This document shows, piece by piece, positions 5,800 through 6,799 of a stretch of DNA of 6,799 nt. The DNA comes from Caldilineaceae bacterium. Lineage in GTDB: Bacteria; Chloroflexota; Anaerolineae; Caldilineales; Caldilineaceae. Made by a program: the position numbers and the translations under genes. Location of the stretch: NCBI GenBank assembly GCA_024643705.1, contig JAHEML010000214.1, forward strand, positions 1 to 6,799, read 5' to 3'. The first letter of the stretch is position 1. Each line of letters starts with the position of its first letter. The notes beneath the pieces are model-generated. The model was not told where the DNA came from, ran no database searches, and saw only the letters and a list, made by a program, of their open reading frames with translations.

Positions 5800-6799
5800 A
5801 TGAACGCGGAACTGATGCTGACCCCCGTACGCCAGCGGGTTTCGACAGACGGAGTGGCCGATGTAGCCGAGGCTGTGCGCGCCGGCATGGCTGGGGTGGC
5901 AGACCGAATCCAACCAGGAATGCGGGTCTGCGTCGCGGTAGGCAGCCGGGGCATCTCGTGCTACACCGCAGTTGTGGGCGCGGTGGTGGAAAGCTTGCGG
6001 GACCAGGGCGCGGAACCATTTCTTGTCCCCGCGATGGGCAGCCACGGCGCGGCCACCGCCGAAGGCCAGCGGGATGTGCTGCTGGGCTATGGCATGGGCC
6101 AGCTGGGTGTGCCGATTCTGAGCAGCCTGGAAACCGTGCAGATCGGCACCGCCCCCGATGGCATGCCCGTCTACTGGGATCGCAACGCAGCCGACGCCGA
6201 CGCTGTCATCCCCATCAACCGGGTGAAGGCCCACACAGCCTTCCGAGCGCCTTGGGAGAGCGGCCTTTTCAAAATTTTGGCAATCGGCCTGGGCAAACCC
6301 CTGGGCGCAGATATGATCCACAGCCATGGCGTGGCCACGGCCATGCCCAAAGCCGCACGGGTTGCCATTTCCAACAAGCCGGTCGTTGCGGGGGTTGCCA
6401 TTGTGGAGAACGGCCAGCACAACCCCGCCCGCATTGCCGTCATTCCCGGCGATGAGATCGAAAGCCACGAACCGCCCCTGCTCGAACTGGCAAAACAACT
6501 ACAACCCAACCTGCCTTTCGATCCCCTTGACCTATTGATTGTGCAGCAGATGGGCAAAGACATCAGCGGCACAGGCATGGACACCAACGTGATCGGCATG
6601 TGGCGACGCAACGCCGGGCCACGGGAACCGGACTACCGCTGCATCGCCGTGCTGGAGCTGACCCCCGACAGCCACGGCAACGCTGCGGGCATCGGCATGG
6701 CCGATATTGTCCCCCAGCGGCTGGTGGAGCAGGTGGATTGGCAGGCCACATACACAAACTGCCTCACGGCCCGCAACTTCAGCGGAGCCAAACAGCCGG
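5800..6799 (+). CDS. LarA-superfamily protein (lactate racemase-like, Lar_N domain), C-terminus beyond window
   Basis: Open for 333 codons from ATG 5800 to the window edge without a stop. AGGAG 6 nt upstream supports the start. It resembles the LarA superfamily (Lar_N/DUF2088), whose characterised members use a nickel-pincer nucleotide cofactor to racemise or epimerise 2-hydroxy acids. Conserved-looking blocks are VGSRGI (47-52), PAMGSHGAATAEGQ (77-90), INRVKAHTAF (139-148), ESGLFKILAIGLGK (153-166), HSHG (174-177) and GKDISGTGMDTNVIGMW (252-268). By analogy with LarA, Arg50, His82, His145, Lys158 and His174 or His176 are candidates for the substrate, catalytic and nickel-cofactor positions; this mapping is by eye. 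No cofactor-making genes (larB, larC, larE) are in the window, and the true substrate is unknown. The gene starts 42 nt after prfB on the same strand with no promoter I can see, so co-transcription is likely. Confidence 0.75.
   Translation, partial: MNAELMLTPVRQRVSTDGVADVAEAVRAGMAGVADRIQPGMRVCVAVGSRGISCYTAVVGAVVESLRDQGAEPFLVPAMGSHGAATAEGQRDVLLGYGMGQLGVPILSSLETVQIGTAPDGMPVYWDRNAADADAVIPINRVKAHTAFRAPWESGLFKILAIGLGKPLGADMIHSHGVATAMPKAARVAISNKPVVAGVAIVENGQHNPARIAVIPGDEIESHEPPLLELAKQLQPNLPFDPLDLLIVQQMGKDISGTGMDTNVIGMWRRNAGPREPDYRCIAVLELTPDSHGNAAGIGMADIVPQRLVEQVDWQATYTNCLTARNFSGAKQP

Noticed and set aside
5734..6498. Open frames on both strands overlapping the LarA-like gene (also 5763-6455 plus)
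   Set aside because: The frame from 5800 has a good ribosome site and recognisable conserved blocks. The alternatives are Arg/Gly/His-rich and resemble nothing known to me.

Overview
The window looks like ordinary chromosome from a free-living, moderately GC-rich bacterium. The best guess is a member of the Chloroflexota (Anaerolineae/Caldilineae-like). That guess rests on three things: the solute-binding lipoprotein has an S-A-C-A-P lipobox followed by a long Ala/Pro/Glu/Thr linker; GTG and TTG starts are frequent; and an 8-nt-periodic GAGATT/AATCTC intergenic repeat is present. It was made by eye and is not certain.

Layout: two gene blocks diverge from a 411-bp intergenic region (3224-3634). 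Leftwards (minus strand) runs a peptide/nickel-type ABC importer operon: a 616-residue solute-binding lipoprotein (GTG start, strong Shine-Dalgarno), a DppB/OppB-type permease, and the N-terminal 87 residues of a DppC/OppC-type permease that leaves the window. The two permease genes overlap by one base. A strong hairpin separates the binding-protein gene from the permeases, a common way to make more binding protein than permease. ATPase genes probably follow beyond base 1.

Rightwards (plus strand) run ftsY (SRP receptor GTPase, TTG start), prfB (peptide chain release factor 2) and a LarA-superfamily protein cut off by the window end. prfB is not one open frame. It has a 22-codon leader frame ending in an in-frame TGA inside CGG GGG CGT CTT TGA C, the classic autoregulatory +1 frameshift site of bacterial RF2 genes; with the shift the product is 363 residues. 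A large inverted repeat sits between ftsY and prfB.

The clearest regulatory signals are a sigma-70-type promoter for ftsY (TTGTCC-N17-TATACT), a weaker candidate for the transporter operon, and repeated CACAACCGG-type motifs between them. I see no mobile element, CRISPR array, tRNA or rRNA, and no convincing new multi-gene system. The items most worth a second look are the prfB recoding site, the ftsY-prfB inverted repeat, the operator-like repeats in the divergent region, and the LarA-like enzyme of unknown substrate.
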